From the NCBI GenBank assembly GCA_037013495.1, contig CM072801.1:30368001-30432000 (forward strand): a stretch of DNA of 64,000 nucleotides, in the 5' to 3' direction. A model generated the notes under the pieces. That model had not been told where the DNA came from. It did no database searches and saw only the letters and a list, made by a program, of their open reading frames with translations. A program made the position numbers and the translations under genes. Below are positions 52,798-64,000 of this stretch, in pieces. The stretch's first letter is position 1. The number at the start of each line of letters is the position of its first letter. This DNA comes from Hippophae tibetana (Eukaryota > Streptophyta > Magnoliopsida > Rosales > Elaeagnaceae).

Positions 52798-53442
52798 CCA
52801 ACCTCTAAAAGATAGGTGGCATCTCATTGTGTTGTAATCTGTTCTTGTTGTTTTGGGTTCAAATTTGATCATCTTAACCCATTTCGAAGAAATTTACTCA
52901 TTCTTAATCCTTTGAGTTCATATGTTATTCCCCTAAAGATACCGCATCATTTGGTATCAAAGTTTTAGTTGCTGAAAATATGTTATCTATCTTCTTATAT
53001 TTATTTTTTGAATTTTATATTTAAAAAAACATTGTCCATTGAATTTTCTGTGTTTTCGTTAGACACAAATCACAAAGAAAGATAGATATTTGTATACCAA
53101 GTCTTGTGTTTTCTTTTAATTTTGTTGTCATTATTTTGTCTTTCGATTTCATTTCCTTTCTTTCTTTAAATTCTTTGTACCTTTTTCTTGTGGAATGTTT
53201 TCTGTGTTAAATCTATTTTTGTTATTGAAAGAAACAATAGGGATACTACATTTCATAGTTTCAAGAAAAACTAGGTTATTAATATCGGTGGCAATATTAA
53301 ACTATTGTAACTTTTAATTCTTGCATCGAAATTACTATTGTACAGTATCAAATCGTAGCTCTTTCGATTCCTAAAAACACACTGCAGGAATAGATTAGTT
53401 ATCGGCATTTTTTAGCCATAATTACTTTGTTTACCCTACTTG

Positions 53443-56400
53443 CCAACCTCTAAAAGATAGGTGGCATCTCATTGTGTTGTAATCTGTTCTTGTTGTTTTG
53501 GGTTCAAATTTGATCATCTTAACCCATTTCGAAGAAATTTACTCATTCTTAATCCTTTGAGTTCATATGTTATTCCCCTAAAGATACCGCATCATTTGGT
53601 ATCAAAGTCTTAGTTGCTGAAAATATGTTATCTATCTTCTTATATTTATTTTTTGAATTTTATATTTAAAAAAAACATTGTCCATTGAATTCTCTGTGTT
53701 TTCGTTAGACACAAATCACAAAGAAAGATAGATATTTGTATACAAAGTCTTGTGTTTTCTTTTAATTTTGTTGTCATTATTTTGTCTTTCGATTTCATTT
53801 CCTTTCTTTCTTTAAATTCTTTGTACCTTTTTCTTGTGGAATGTTTTCTGTGTTAAATCTATTTTTGTTATTGAAAGAAACAATAGGGATACTACATTTC
53901 ATAGTTTCAAGAAAAACTAGGTTATTAATATCGGTGGCAATATTAAACTATTGTCACTTTTAATTCTTGCATCGAAATGACTATTGTACTGTAAAAAATC
54001 ATAGCTCTTTCGATTCCTAAAAACACACTGCAGGAATAGTTTAGTTATCGGCATTTTTTAGCCATAATTACTTTGTTTACCCTACTTGCCAACCTCTAAA
54101 AAATAGGTGGCATCTCATTGCGTTGTAATCTGTTCTTGTTGTTTTGGGTTCAAATTTGATCATCTTAACCCATTTCGAAGCAATTTACTCATTCTTAAAA
54201 CTTTGAGTTCATATGTTATTCCCCTAAAGAGTCGCATCATTTGGTATCAAAGCCTTTGTTGCTGAAAATATGTTATCTATCTTCTTATATTTATTTTTTG
54301 AATTTTATATTTAAAAAAACATTGTCCAATGAATTTTCTGTGTTTTCGTTAGACACAAATCACAAAGAAAGATAGATATTCGTATACCAAGTCTTGTGTT
54401 TTCTTTCAATTTTGTTGTCTTTATTTTGTCTTTCGATTTCATTTACTTTCTTTCTTTAAATTCTTTGTACCTTTATCTTGTGTCATGTTTTCTGTGTTAA
54501 ATCTATTTTTGTTATTGAAAGAAACAATAGGGATACTACCATTCATAGTTTCAAGAAAAACTAGGTTATTAATATCGGTGGCAATATTAAACTATTGTAA
54601 CTTTTAATTCTTGCATCGAAATGACTATTGTACTGTATCAAATCGTAGCTCTTTCCATTCCTAAAAACACACTACAGGAATAGTTTAGTTATCGGCATTT
54701 TTTCGCCATAATTACTTTGTTTACCCTACTTGCCAACCTCTAAAAGATAGGTGGCATCTCATTGCGTTGTAATCTGTTCTTGTTGTTTTGGGTTCAAATT
54801 TGATCATCTTAACCCATTTCGAAGCAATTTACACATTCTTAATCCTTTGAGTTCATATGTTATTCCCCTAAAGATTCTGCATCATTTGGTATCAAAGCCT
54901 TTGTTGATGAAATTATGTTATCTATCTTCTTATATTTATTTTTTGAATTTTATATATAAAAAAACATTGTCCAATGAATTTTCTGTGTTTTCGTTAGACA
55001 CAAATCACAAAGAAAGATAGATATTCGTATACCAAGTCTTGTGTTTTCTTTCAATTTTGTTGTCTTTATTTTGTCTTTCGATTTCATTTACTTTCTTTCT
55101 TTAAATTCTTTGTACCTTTATCTTGTGTCATGTTTTCTGTGTTAAATCTGTTTTTGTTATTGAAAGAAACAATAGGGACACTACATTTCATAGTTTCAAG
55201 AAAAACTAGGTTATTAATATCGGTGGAAATATTAAACTATTGTAACTTTTAATTCTTGCATCGAAATTACTATTGTACAGTATCAAATCGTAGCTCTTTC
55301 GATTCCTAAAAACACACTGCAGGAATAGATTAGTTATCGGCATTTTTTAGCCATAATTACTTTGTTTACCCTACTTGCCAACCTCTAAAAGATAGGTGGC
55401 ATCTCATTGTGTTGTAATCTGTTCTTGTTGTTTTGGGTTCAAATTTGATCATCTTAACCCATTTCGAAGAAATTTACTGATTCTTAATCCTTTGAGTTCA
55501 TATGTTATTCCCCTAAAGATTCCGCATCATTTGGTATCAAAGTTTTAGTTGCTGAAAATATGTTATCTATCTTCTTATATTTATTTTTTGAATTTTATAT
55601 TTAAAAAAACATTGTCCATTGAATATTCTGTGTTTTCGTTAGACACAAATCACAAAGAAAGATAGATATTTGTATACCAAGTCTTGTGTTTTCTTTTAAT
55701 TTTGTTGTCATTATTTTGTCTTTCGATTTCATTTCCTTTCTTTCTTTAAATTCTTTGTACCTTTTTCTTGTGTCATGTTTTCTATGTTAAATCTGTTTTT
55801 GTTATTGAAAGAAACAATAGGGATACTACATTTCATAGTTTCAGGAAAAACTAGGTTATTAATATCGGTGGAAATATTAAACTATTGTAACTTTTAATTC
55901 TTGCATCGAAATTACTATTGTACAGTATCAAATCGTAGCTCTTTCGATTCCTAAAAACACACTGCAGGAATAGATTAGTTATCGGCATTTTTTAGCCATA
56001 ATTACTTTGTTTACCTTACTTGCCAACCTCTAAAAGATAGGTGGCATCTCATTGTGTTGTAATCTGTTCTTGTTGTTTTGGGTTCAAATTTGATCATCTT
56101 AACCCATTTCGAAGAAATTTACTCATTCTTAATCCTTTGAGTTCATATGTTATTCCCCTAAAGATACCGCATCATTTGGTATCAAAGTCTTAGTTGCTGA
56201 AAATATGTTATCTATCTTCTTATATTTATTTTTTGAATTTTATATTTAAAAAAACATTGTCCATTGAATTCTCTGTGTTTTCGTTAGACACAAATCACAA
56301 AGAAAGATAGATATTTGTATACCAAGTCTTGTGTTTTCTTTTAATTTTGTTGTCATTATTTTGTCTTTCGATTTCATTTCCTTTCTTTCTTTAAATTCTT

Positions 56401-57956
56401 TGTACCTTTTTCTTGTGGAATGTTTTCTGTGTTAAATCTATTTTTGTTATTGAAAGAAACAATAGGGATACTACATTTCATAGTTTCAAGAAAAACTAGG
56501 TTATTAATATCGGTGGCAATATTAAACTATTGTCACTTTTAATTCTTGCATCGAAATGACTATTGTACTGTAAAAAATCATAGCTCTTTCGATTCCTAAA
56601 AACACACTGCAGGAATAGTTTAGTTATCGGCATTTTTTAGCCATAATTACTTTGTTTACCCTACTTGCCAACCTCTAAAAAATAGGTGGCATCTCATTGC
56701 GTTGTAATCTGTTCTTGTTGTTTTGGGTTCAAATTTGATCATCTTAACCCATTTCGAAGCAATTTACTCATTCTTAAAACTTTGAGTTCATATGTTATTC
56801 CCCTAAAGAGTCGCATCATTTGGTATCAAAGCCTTTGTTGCTGAAAATATGTTATCTATCTTCTTATATTTATTTTTTGAATTTTATATTTAAAAAAACA
56901 TTGTCCAATGAATTTTCTGTGTTTTCGTTAGACACAAATCACAAAGAAAGATAGATATTCGTATACCAAGTCTTGTGTTTTCTTTCAATTTTGTTGTCTT
57001 TATTTTGTCTTTCGATTTCATTTACTTTCTTTCTTTAAATTCTTTGTACCTTTATCTTGTGTCATGTTTTCTGTGTTAAATCTATTTTTGTTATTGAAAG
57101 AAACAATAGGGATACTACCATTCATAGTTTCAAGAAAAACTAGGTTATTAATATCGGTGGCAATATTAAACTATTGTAACTTTTAATTCTTGCATCGAAA
57201 TGACTATTGTACTGTATCAAATCGTAGCTCTTTCCATTCCTAAAAACACACTACAGGAATAGTTTAGTTATCGGCATTTTTTAGCCATAATTACTTTGTT
57301 TACCCTACTTGCCAACCTCTAAAAGATAGGTGGCATCTCATTGCGTTGTAATCTGTTCTTGTTGTTTTGGGTTCAAATTTGATCATCTTAACCCATTTCG
57401 AAGCAATTTACACATTCTTAATCCTTTGAGTTCATATGTTATTCCCCTAAAGATTCTGCATCATTTGGTATCAAAGCCTTTGTTGATGAAATTATGTTAT
57501 CTATCTTCTTATATTTATTTTTTGAATTTTATATTTAAAAAAACATTGTCCATTGAATTTTCTGTGTTTCCGTTAGACACAAATCACAAAGAAAGATAGA
57601 TATTTGTATACCAAGTCTTTTGTTTTCTTTTAATTTTGTTGTCATTATTTTGTCTTTCGATTTCATTTCCTTTCTTTCTTTAAATTCTTTGTACCTTTTT
57701 CTTGTGTCATGTTTTCTGTGTTAAATCTGTTTTTGTTATTGAAAGAAACAATAGGGACACTACATTTCATAGTTTCAAGAAAAACTAGGTTATTAATATC
57801 GGTGGAAATATTAAACTATTGTAACTTTTAATTCTTGCATCGAAATTACTATTGTACAGTATCAAATCGTAGCTCTTTCGATTCCTAAAAACACACTGCA
57901 GGACTAGATTAGTTATCGGCATTTTTTAGCCATAATTACTTTGTTTACCCTACTTG
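53443..57956 (+). repeat. Four-unit period, 2579-2580 bp, in two mosaic copies
   Basis: Units 53443, 54089 and 54733 match 56023, 56668 and 57312. Shared private variants include 'gaattctctgtg', 'attcttaaaactttgag', 'ctattgtcactt' and 'aaagattctgc'. In the 54733 copy the post-PBS part is replaced by the neighbour's version ('ccaatgaattttc', 'attcgtatacc'), while the 57312 copy keeps 'ccattgaattttc' and 'gtttccg'. The copies are therefore patchy. Confidence 0.7.
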
Positions 57957-60535
57957 CCAACCTCTAAAAAATAGGTGGCATCTCATTGCGTTGTAATCTG
58001 TTCTTGTTGTTTTGGGTTCGAATTTGATCATCTTAACCCATTTCGAAGCAATTTACTCATTCTTAATCCTTTGAGTTCATATGTTATTCCCCTAAAGAGT
58101 CGCATCATTTGGTATCAAAGCCTTTGTTGCTGAAAATATGTTATCTATCTTCTTATATTTATTTTTTGAATTTTATATTTAAAAAAACATTGTCCAATGA
58201 ATTTTCTGTGTTTTCGTTAGACACAAATCACAAAGAAAGATAGATATTCGTATACCAAGTCTTGTGTTTTCTTTCAATTTTGTTGTCTTTATTTTGTCTT
58301 TCGATTTCATTTACTTTCTTTCTTTAAATTCTTTGTACCTTTATCTTGTGTCATGTTTTCTGTGTTAAATCTATTTTTGTTATTGAAAGAAACAATAGGG
58401 ATACTACCATTCATAGTTTCAAGAAAAACTAGGTTATTAATATCGGTGGCAATATTAAACTATTGTAACTTTTAATTCTTGCATCGAAATGACTATTGTA
58501 CTGTATCAAATCGTAGCTCTTTCGATTCCTAAAAACACACTGCAGGAATAGTTTAGTTATCGGCATTTTTTAGCCATAATTACTTTGTTTACCCTACTTG
58601 CCAACCTCTAAAAGATAGGTGGCATCTCATTGCATTATAATCTGTTCTTGTTGTTTTGGGTTCAACTTTGATCATCTTAACCCATTTCGAAGCAATTTAC
58701 TCATTCTTAATCCTTTGAGTTCATATGTTATTCCCCTAAAGATTCCGCATCATTTGGTATCAAAGCCTTTGTTGCTGAAATTATGTTATCTATCTTCTTA
58801 TATTTATTTTTTGAATTTTATATTTAAAAAAACATTGTCCATTGAATTTTCTGTGTTTCCGTTAGACACAAATCACAAAGAAAGATAGATATTTGTATAC
58901 CAAGTCTTGTGTTTTCTTTTAATTTTGTTGTCATTATTTTGTCTTTCGATTTCATTTCCTTTCTTTCTTTAAATTCTTTCTACCTTTTTCTTGTGTCATG
59001 TTTTTTGTGGTAAATCTATTTTTCTTATTGAAAGAAACAATAGGGATACAACATTTCATAGTTTCAAGAAAAACTAGGTTATTAATATTCGTGGCAATAT
59101 TAAACTATTGTAACTTTTAATTCTTGCATCGAAATGACTATTGTACTGTAAAAAATCGTAGCTATTTCCATTCCTAAAAACACACTGCAGGAATAGTTTA
59201 GTTATCGGCATTTTTTTAGCCATAATTACTTTGTTTACACTACTTGCCAACCTCTAAAAGATAGGTGGCATCTCATTGTGTTGTAATCTGTTCTTGTTGT
59301 TTTGGGTTCAAATTTGATCAACTTAACGCATTTCGAAGAAATTTACAAATTCTTAATCCTTTGAGTTCATATGTTATTCCCCTAAAGATTCCGCATCATT
59401 TGGTATCAAAGTCTTAGTTGCTGAAAATATGTTATCTATCTTCTTATATTTATTTTTTGAATTTTATATTTAAAAAAACATTGTCCATTGAATTTTTTGT
59501 GTTTTCGTTACACACAAATCACAAAGAAAGATAGATATTTGTATACCAAGTCTTGTGTTTTCTTTTAATTTTGTTGTCATTATTTTATCTTTCGATTTCA
59601 TTTGCTTTCTTTCTTTAAATTCTTTGTACCTTTTTCTTGTGTTGTGTTTTCTGTGTTAAATCTATTTTTCTTATTGAAAGAAACAATAGGGACACTACAT
59701 TTCATAGTTTCAAGAAAAACTAGGTTATTAATATCGGTGGCAATATTAAACTATTGTCACTTTTAATTCTTGCATCGAAATTACTATTGTACTGTAAAAA
59801 ATCATAGCTCTTTCGATTCCTAAAAACACACTGCAGGAATAGTTTAGTTATCGGCATTTTTTAGCCATAATTACTTTGTTTACCCTACTTGCCAACCTCT
59901 AAAAAATAGGTGGCATCTCATTGCGTTGTAATCTGTTCTTGTTGTTTTGGGTTCAAATTTGATCATCTTAACCCATTTCGAAGCAATTTACTCATTCTTA
60001 ATCCTTTGAGTTCATATGTTATTCCCCTAAAGAGTCGCATCATTTGGTATCAAAGCCTTTGTTGCTGAAAATATGTTATCTATCTTCTTATATTTATTTT
60101 TTGAATTTTATATTTAAAAAAACATTGTCCAATGAATTTTCTGTGTTTTCGTTAGACACAAATCACAAAGAAAGATAGATATTCGTATACCAAGTCTTGT
60201 GTTTTCTTTCAATTTTGTTGTCTTTATTTTGTCTTTCGATTTCATTTACTTTCTTTCTTTAAATTCTTTGTACCTTTATCTTGTGTCATGTTTTCTGTGT
60301 TAAATCTATTTTTGTTATTGAAAGAAACAATAGGGATACTACCATTCATAGTTTCAAGAAAAACTAGGTTATTAATATCGGTGGCAATATTAAACTATTG
60401 TAACTTTTAATTCTTGCATCGAAATGACTATTGTACTGTATCAAATCGTAGCTCTTTCGATTCCTAAAAACACACTGCAGGAATAGATTAGTTATCGGCA
60501 TTTTTTAGCCATAATTACTTTGTTTACCCTACTTG

Positions 60536-63500
60536 CCAACCTCTAAAAGATAGGTGGCATCTCATTGCGTTGTAATCTGTTCTTGTTGTTTTGGGTTCAA
60601 ATTTGATCATCTTAACCCATTTCGTAGAAATTTACTCATTCTTAATCCTTTGAGTTCATATGTTATTCCCCTAAAGATACCGCATCATTTGGTATCAAAG
60701 CCTTTGTTGCTGAAAATATGTTATCTATCTTCTTATATTTATTTTTTGAATTTTATATTTAAAAAAACATTGTCCATTGAATTTTCTGTGTTTCCGTTAG
60801 ACACAAATCACAAAGAAAGATAGATATTTGTATACCAAATCTTGTGTTTTCTTTTAATTTTGTTGTCATTTTTTTGTCTTTCGATTTCATTTCCTTTCTT
60901 TCTTTAAATTCTTTGTACCTTTATCTTGTGGAATGTTTTCTGTGTTAAATCTATTTTTGTTATTGAAAGAAACAATAGGGATACTACATTTCATAGTTTC
61001 AAGAAAAACTAGGTTATTAATATCGGTGGCAATATTAAACTATTGTCACTTTTAATTCTTGCATCGAAATGACTATTGTACTGTAAAAAATCATAGCTCT
61101 TTCGATTCCTAAAAACACACTGCAGGAATAGTTTAGTTATCGGCATTTTTTAGCCATAATTACTTTGTTTACCCTACTTGCCAACCTCTAAAAAATAGGT
61201 GGCATCTCATTGTGTTGTAATCTGTTCTTGTTGTTTTGGGTTCAAATTTGATCATCTTAACCCATTTCGAAGCAATTTACTCATTCTTAATACTTTGAGT
61301 TCATATGTTATTCCCCTAAAGAGTCGCATCATTTGGTATCAAAGCCTTTGTTGCTGAAAATATGTTATCTATCTTCTTATATTTATTTTTTGAATTTTAT
61401 ATTTAAAAAAACATTGTCCAATGAATTTTCTGTGTTTTCGTTAGACACAAATCACAAAGAAAGATAGATATTCGTATACCAAGTCTTGTGTTTTCTTTCA
61501 ATTTTGTTGTCTTTATTTTGTCTTTCGATTTCATTTACTTTCTTTCTTTAAATTCTTTGTACCTTTATCTTGTGTCATGTTTTCTGTGTTAAATCTATTT
61601 TTGTTATTGAAAGAAACAATAGGGATACTACCATTCATAGTTTCAAGAAAAACTAGGTTATTAATATCGGTGGAAATATTAAACTATTGTAACTTTTAAT
61701 TCTTGCATCGAAATTACTATTGTACAGTATCAAATCGTAGCTCTTTCGATTCCTAAAAACACACTGCAGGACTAGATTAGTTATCGGCATTTTTTAGCCA
61801 TAATTACTTTGTTTACCCTACTTGCCAACCTCTAAAAAATAGGTGGCATCTCATTGCGTTGTAATCTGTTCTTGTTGTTTTGGGTTCGAATTTGATCATC
61901 TTAACCCATTTCGAAGCAATTTACTCATTCTTAATCCTTTGAGTTCATATGTTATTCCCCTAAAGAGTCGCATCATTTGGTATCAAAGCCTTTGTTGCTG
62001 AAAATATGTTATCTATCTTCTTATATTTATTTTTTGAATTTTATATTTAAAAAAACATTGTCCAATGAATTTTCTGTGTTTTCGTTAGACACAAATCACA
62101 AAGAAAGATAGATATTCGTATACCAAGTCTTGTGTTTTCTTTCAATTTTGTTGTCTTTATTTTGTCTTTCGATTTCATTTACTTTCTTTCTTTAAATTCT
62201 TTGTACCTTTATCTTGTGTCATGTTTTCTGTGTTAAATCTATTTTTGTTATTGAAAGAAACAATAGGGATACTACCATTCATAGTTTCAAGAAAAACTAG
62301 GTTATTAATATCGGTGGCAATATTAAACTATTGTAACTTTTAATTCTTGCATCGAAATTACTATTGTACAGTATCAAATCGTAGCTCTTTCGATTCCTAA
62401 AAACACACTGCAGGAATAGATTAGTTATCGGCATTTTTTAGCCATAATTACTTTGTTTACCCTACTTGCCAACCTCTAAAAGATAGGTGGCATCTCATTG
62501 CGTTGTAATCTGTTCTTGTTGTTTTGGGTTCAAATTTGATCATCTTAACCCATTTCGTAGAAATTTACTCATTCTTAATCCTTTGAGTTCATATGTTATT
62601 CCCCTAAAGATACCGCATCATTTGGTATCAAAGCCTTAGTTGCTGAAAATATGTTATCTATCTTCTTATATTTATTTTTTGAATTTTATATTTAAAAAAA
62701 CATTGTCCAATGAATTTTCTGTGTTTTCGTTAGACACAAATCACAAAGAAAGATAGATATTTGTATACCAAATCTTGTGTTTTCTTTTAATTTTGTTGTC
62801 ATTATTTTGTCTTTCGATTTCATTTCCTTTCTTTCTTTAAATTCTTTGTACCTTTATCTTGTGGAATGTTTTCTGTGTTAAATCTATTTTTGTTATTGAA
62901 AGAAACAATAGGGATACTACATTTCATAGTTTCAAGAAAAACTAGGTTATTAATATCGGTGGCAATATTAAACTATTGTCACTTTTAATTCTTGCATCGA
63001 AATGACTATTGTACTGTAAAAAATCATAGCTCTTTCGATTCCTAAAAACACACTGCAGGAATAGTTTAGTTATCGGCATTTTTTAGCCATAATTACTTTG
63101 TTTACCCTACTTGCCAACCTCTAAAAAATAGGTGGCATCTCATTGTGTTGTAATCTGTTCTTGTTGTTTTGGGTTCAAATTTGATCATCTTAACCCATTT
63201 CGAAGCAATTTACTCATTCTTAATACTTTGAGTTCATATGTTATTCCCCTAAAGAGTCGCATCATTTGGTATCAAAGCCTTTGTTGCTGAAAATATGTTA
63301 TCTATCTTCTTATATTTATTTTTTGAATTTTATATTTAAAAAAACATTGTCCAATGAATTTTCTGTGTTTTCGTTAGACACAAATCACAAAGAAAGATAG
63401 ATATTCGTATACCAAGTCTTGTGTTTTCTTTCAATTTTGTTGTCTTTATTTTGTCTTTCGATTTCATTTACTTTCTTTCTTTAAATTCTTTGTACCTTTA

Positions 63501-64000
63501 TCTTGTGTCATGTTTTCTGTGTTAAATCTATTTTTGTTATTGAAAGAAACAATAGGGATACTACCATTCATAGTTTCAAGAAAAACTAGGTTATTAATAT
63601 CGGTGGAAATATTAAACTATTGTAACTTTTAATTCTTGCATCGAAATTACTATTGTACAGTATCAAATCGTAGCTCTTTCGATTCCTAAAAACACACTGC
63701 AGGACTAGATTAGTTATCGGCATTTTTTAGCCATAATTACTTTGTTTACCCTACTTGCCAACCTCTAAAAAATAGGTGGCATCTCATTGCGTTGTAATCT
63801 GTTCTTGTTGTTTTGGGTTCGAATTTGATCATCTTAACCCATTTCGAAGCAATTTACTCATTCTTAATCCTTTGAGTTCATATGTTATTCCCCTAAAGAG
63901 TCGCATCATTTGGTATCAAAGCCTTTGTTGCTGAAAATATGTTATCTATCTTCTTATATTTATTTTTTGAATTTTATATTTAAAAAAACATTGTCCAATG
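60536..64000 (+). repeat. Three-unit period, 1933 bp, nearly two copies at the window end
   Basis: Units 60536, 61181 and 61825 recur at 62469, 63114 and 63758 with an offset of 1933 bp. Markers in order are 'catttcgtagaaattt' with 'ataccaaatcttg', then 'aaaaaatagg' with 'ttaatactttgag', then 'ggactagattag' with 'gggttcgaatttg'. Only a few differences are visible, such as 'gcctttgttgc' against 'gccttagttgc'. The second copy is cut by the window end. Confidence 0.8.

Larger units (their letters stand above)
1..64000 (+). repeat. Satellite DNA array, ~645 bp monomer, 99 head-to-tail copies
   Basis: Every part of the window aligns to one ~645 bp unit, always on the same strand. The landmark CCAACCTCT or its aligned variant starts at: 209, 854, 1500, 2145, 2791, 3436, 4082, 4728, 5373, 6019, 6664, 7310, 7955, 8601, 9247, 9892, 10539, 11185, 11831, 12477, 13123, 13771, 14419, 15064, 15709, 16355, 17001, 17647, 18293, 18939, 19583, 20228, 20874, 21520, 22166, 22812, 23458, 24102, 24748, 25393, 26039, 26685, 27331, 27978, 28622, 29560, 30205, 30850, 31495, 32141, 32788, 33432, 34078, 34723, 35368, 36013, 36659, 37304, 37950, 38595, 39241, 39887, 40533, 41178, 41824, 42469, 43115, 43762, 44407, 45053, 45698, 46343, 46990, 47635, 48281, 48926, 49571, 50216, 50862, 51507, 52153, 52798, 53443, 54089, 54733, 55378, 56023, 56668, 57312, 57957, 58601, 59247, 59892, 60536, 61181, 61825, 62469, 63114, 63758. 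I number units 1-99 in this order. The + strand is T-rich and the unit is well over two-thirds A+T. No gene interrupts the array. I do not recognise the family by name. Confidence 0.98.
50862..64000 (+). repeat. Array region V: family A only, short young higher-order periods (units 79-99)
   Basis: There are no B units after 50216. Units are very similar and mostly 644-645 bp long, with T6 before 'agccataatt' where many others have T7. Recurrent variants are 'aaagagtcgcatc', 'gatattcgtatacc', 'ttgtctttattt', 'catttactttc' and 'tgtggaatg'. These combine into four-unit and three-unit periods. The region runs off the window end inside unit 99. No gene is present. Confidence 0.85.

Noticed and set aside
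1-64000. CRISPR-like regular repeat spacing
   Set aside because: The whole 645 bp unit is repeated. There are no short repeats separated by unique spacers and no cas genes.
1-64000. Bacterial or phage origin
   Set aside because: There are no genes, no ribosome binding sites with coding frames and no operon structure in 64 kb. Long satellite arrays of this kind are a eukaryotic feature.

Overview
The window is one uninterrupted tandem repeat array. I see no protein gene, RNA gene or foreign insertion. A single AT-rich unit of about 645 bp is repeated head to tail, always in the same orientation, from the first base to the last. Using the landmark CCAACCTCT (or its aligned variant) I count 99 copies. 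Consecutive landmarks are 644-648 bp apart, averaging about 645.5 bp, except for one aberrant 938 bp interval at 28622-29560. Both window edges cut through a unit, so the array continues on both sides. This is a eukaryotic satellite from heterochromatin, such as a centromeric, pericentromeric, subtelomeric or knob block. A plant is my best guess, because the unit carries a motif matching the initiator tRNA-Met primer-binding site of plant LTR retrotransposons (TGGTATCAGAGCC, exact at 9401-9413 and 11339-11351).

There are two unit families. Family A has 'ccattgaattttctgtg' after the PBS-like site, and 'gttattgaaag' or 'tttattgaaag' further on. Family B has 'catttaattttctttgc' and 'gtgcaaccta' at the same places. 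Five regimes follow from their order. (I) About 1-13.1 kb: A and B alternate, giving a 1291 bp dimer inside a 3228 bp five-unit period, with some B-B runs. (II) 13.1-24.1 kb: A only, with a 4519 bp (seven-unit) duplication. (III) 24.1-31.5 kb: a heterogeneous mixture that includes the only out-of-phase junction. (IV) 31.5-50.9 kb: one B unit every five or six units, giving higher-order repeats of 3225-3228 and 3874-3875 bp. (V) 50.9-64 kb: A only, with young four-unit (2579 bp) and three-unit (1933 bp) periods.

The most interesting idea is that the monomer may be a fossil miniature LTR retrotransposon (TRIM-like). It would read as TG...CA 'LTR' of about 505 bp, a TT spacer, a tRNA-iMet PBS, a short internal part of about 140 bp, a purine tract, and then the next 'LTR'. 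The whole array would then be LTR-internal-LTR-internal repeated 99 times. The second strong theme is the record of unequal exchange: chimeric units and switches between higher-order registers can be placed to within a few hundred bases. All open reading frames are short (at most 96 codons), recur with the repeat period and mostly lack ATG, so I annotate no CDS.
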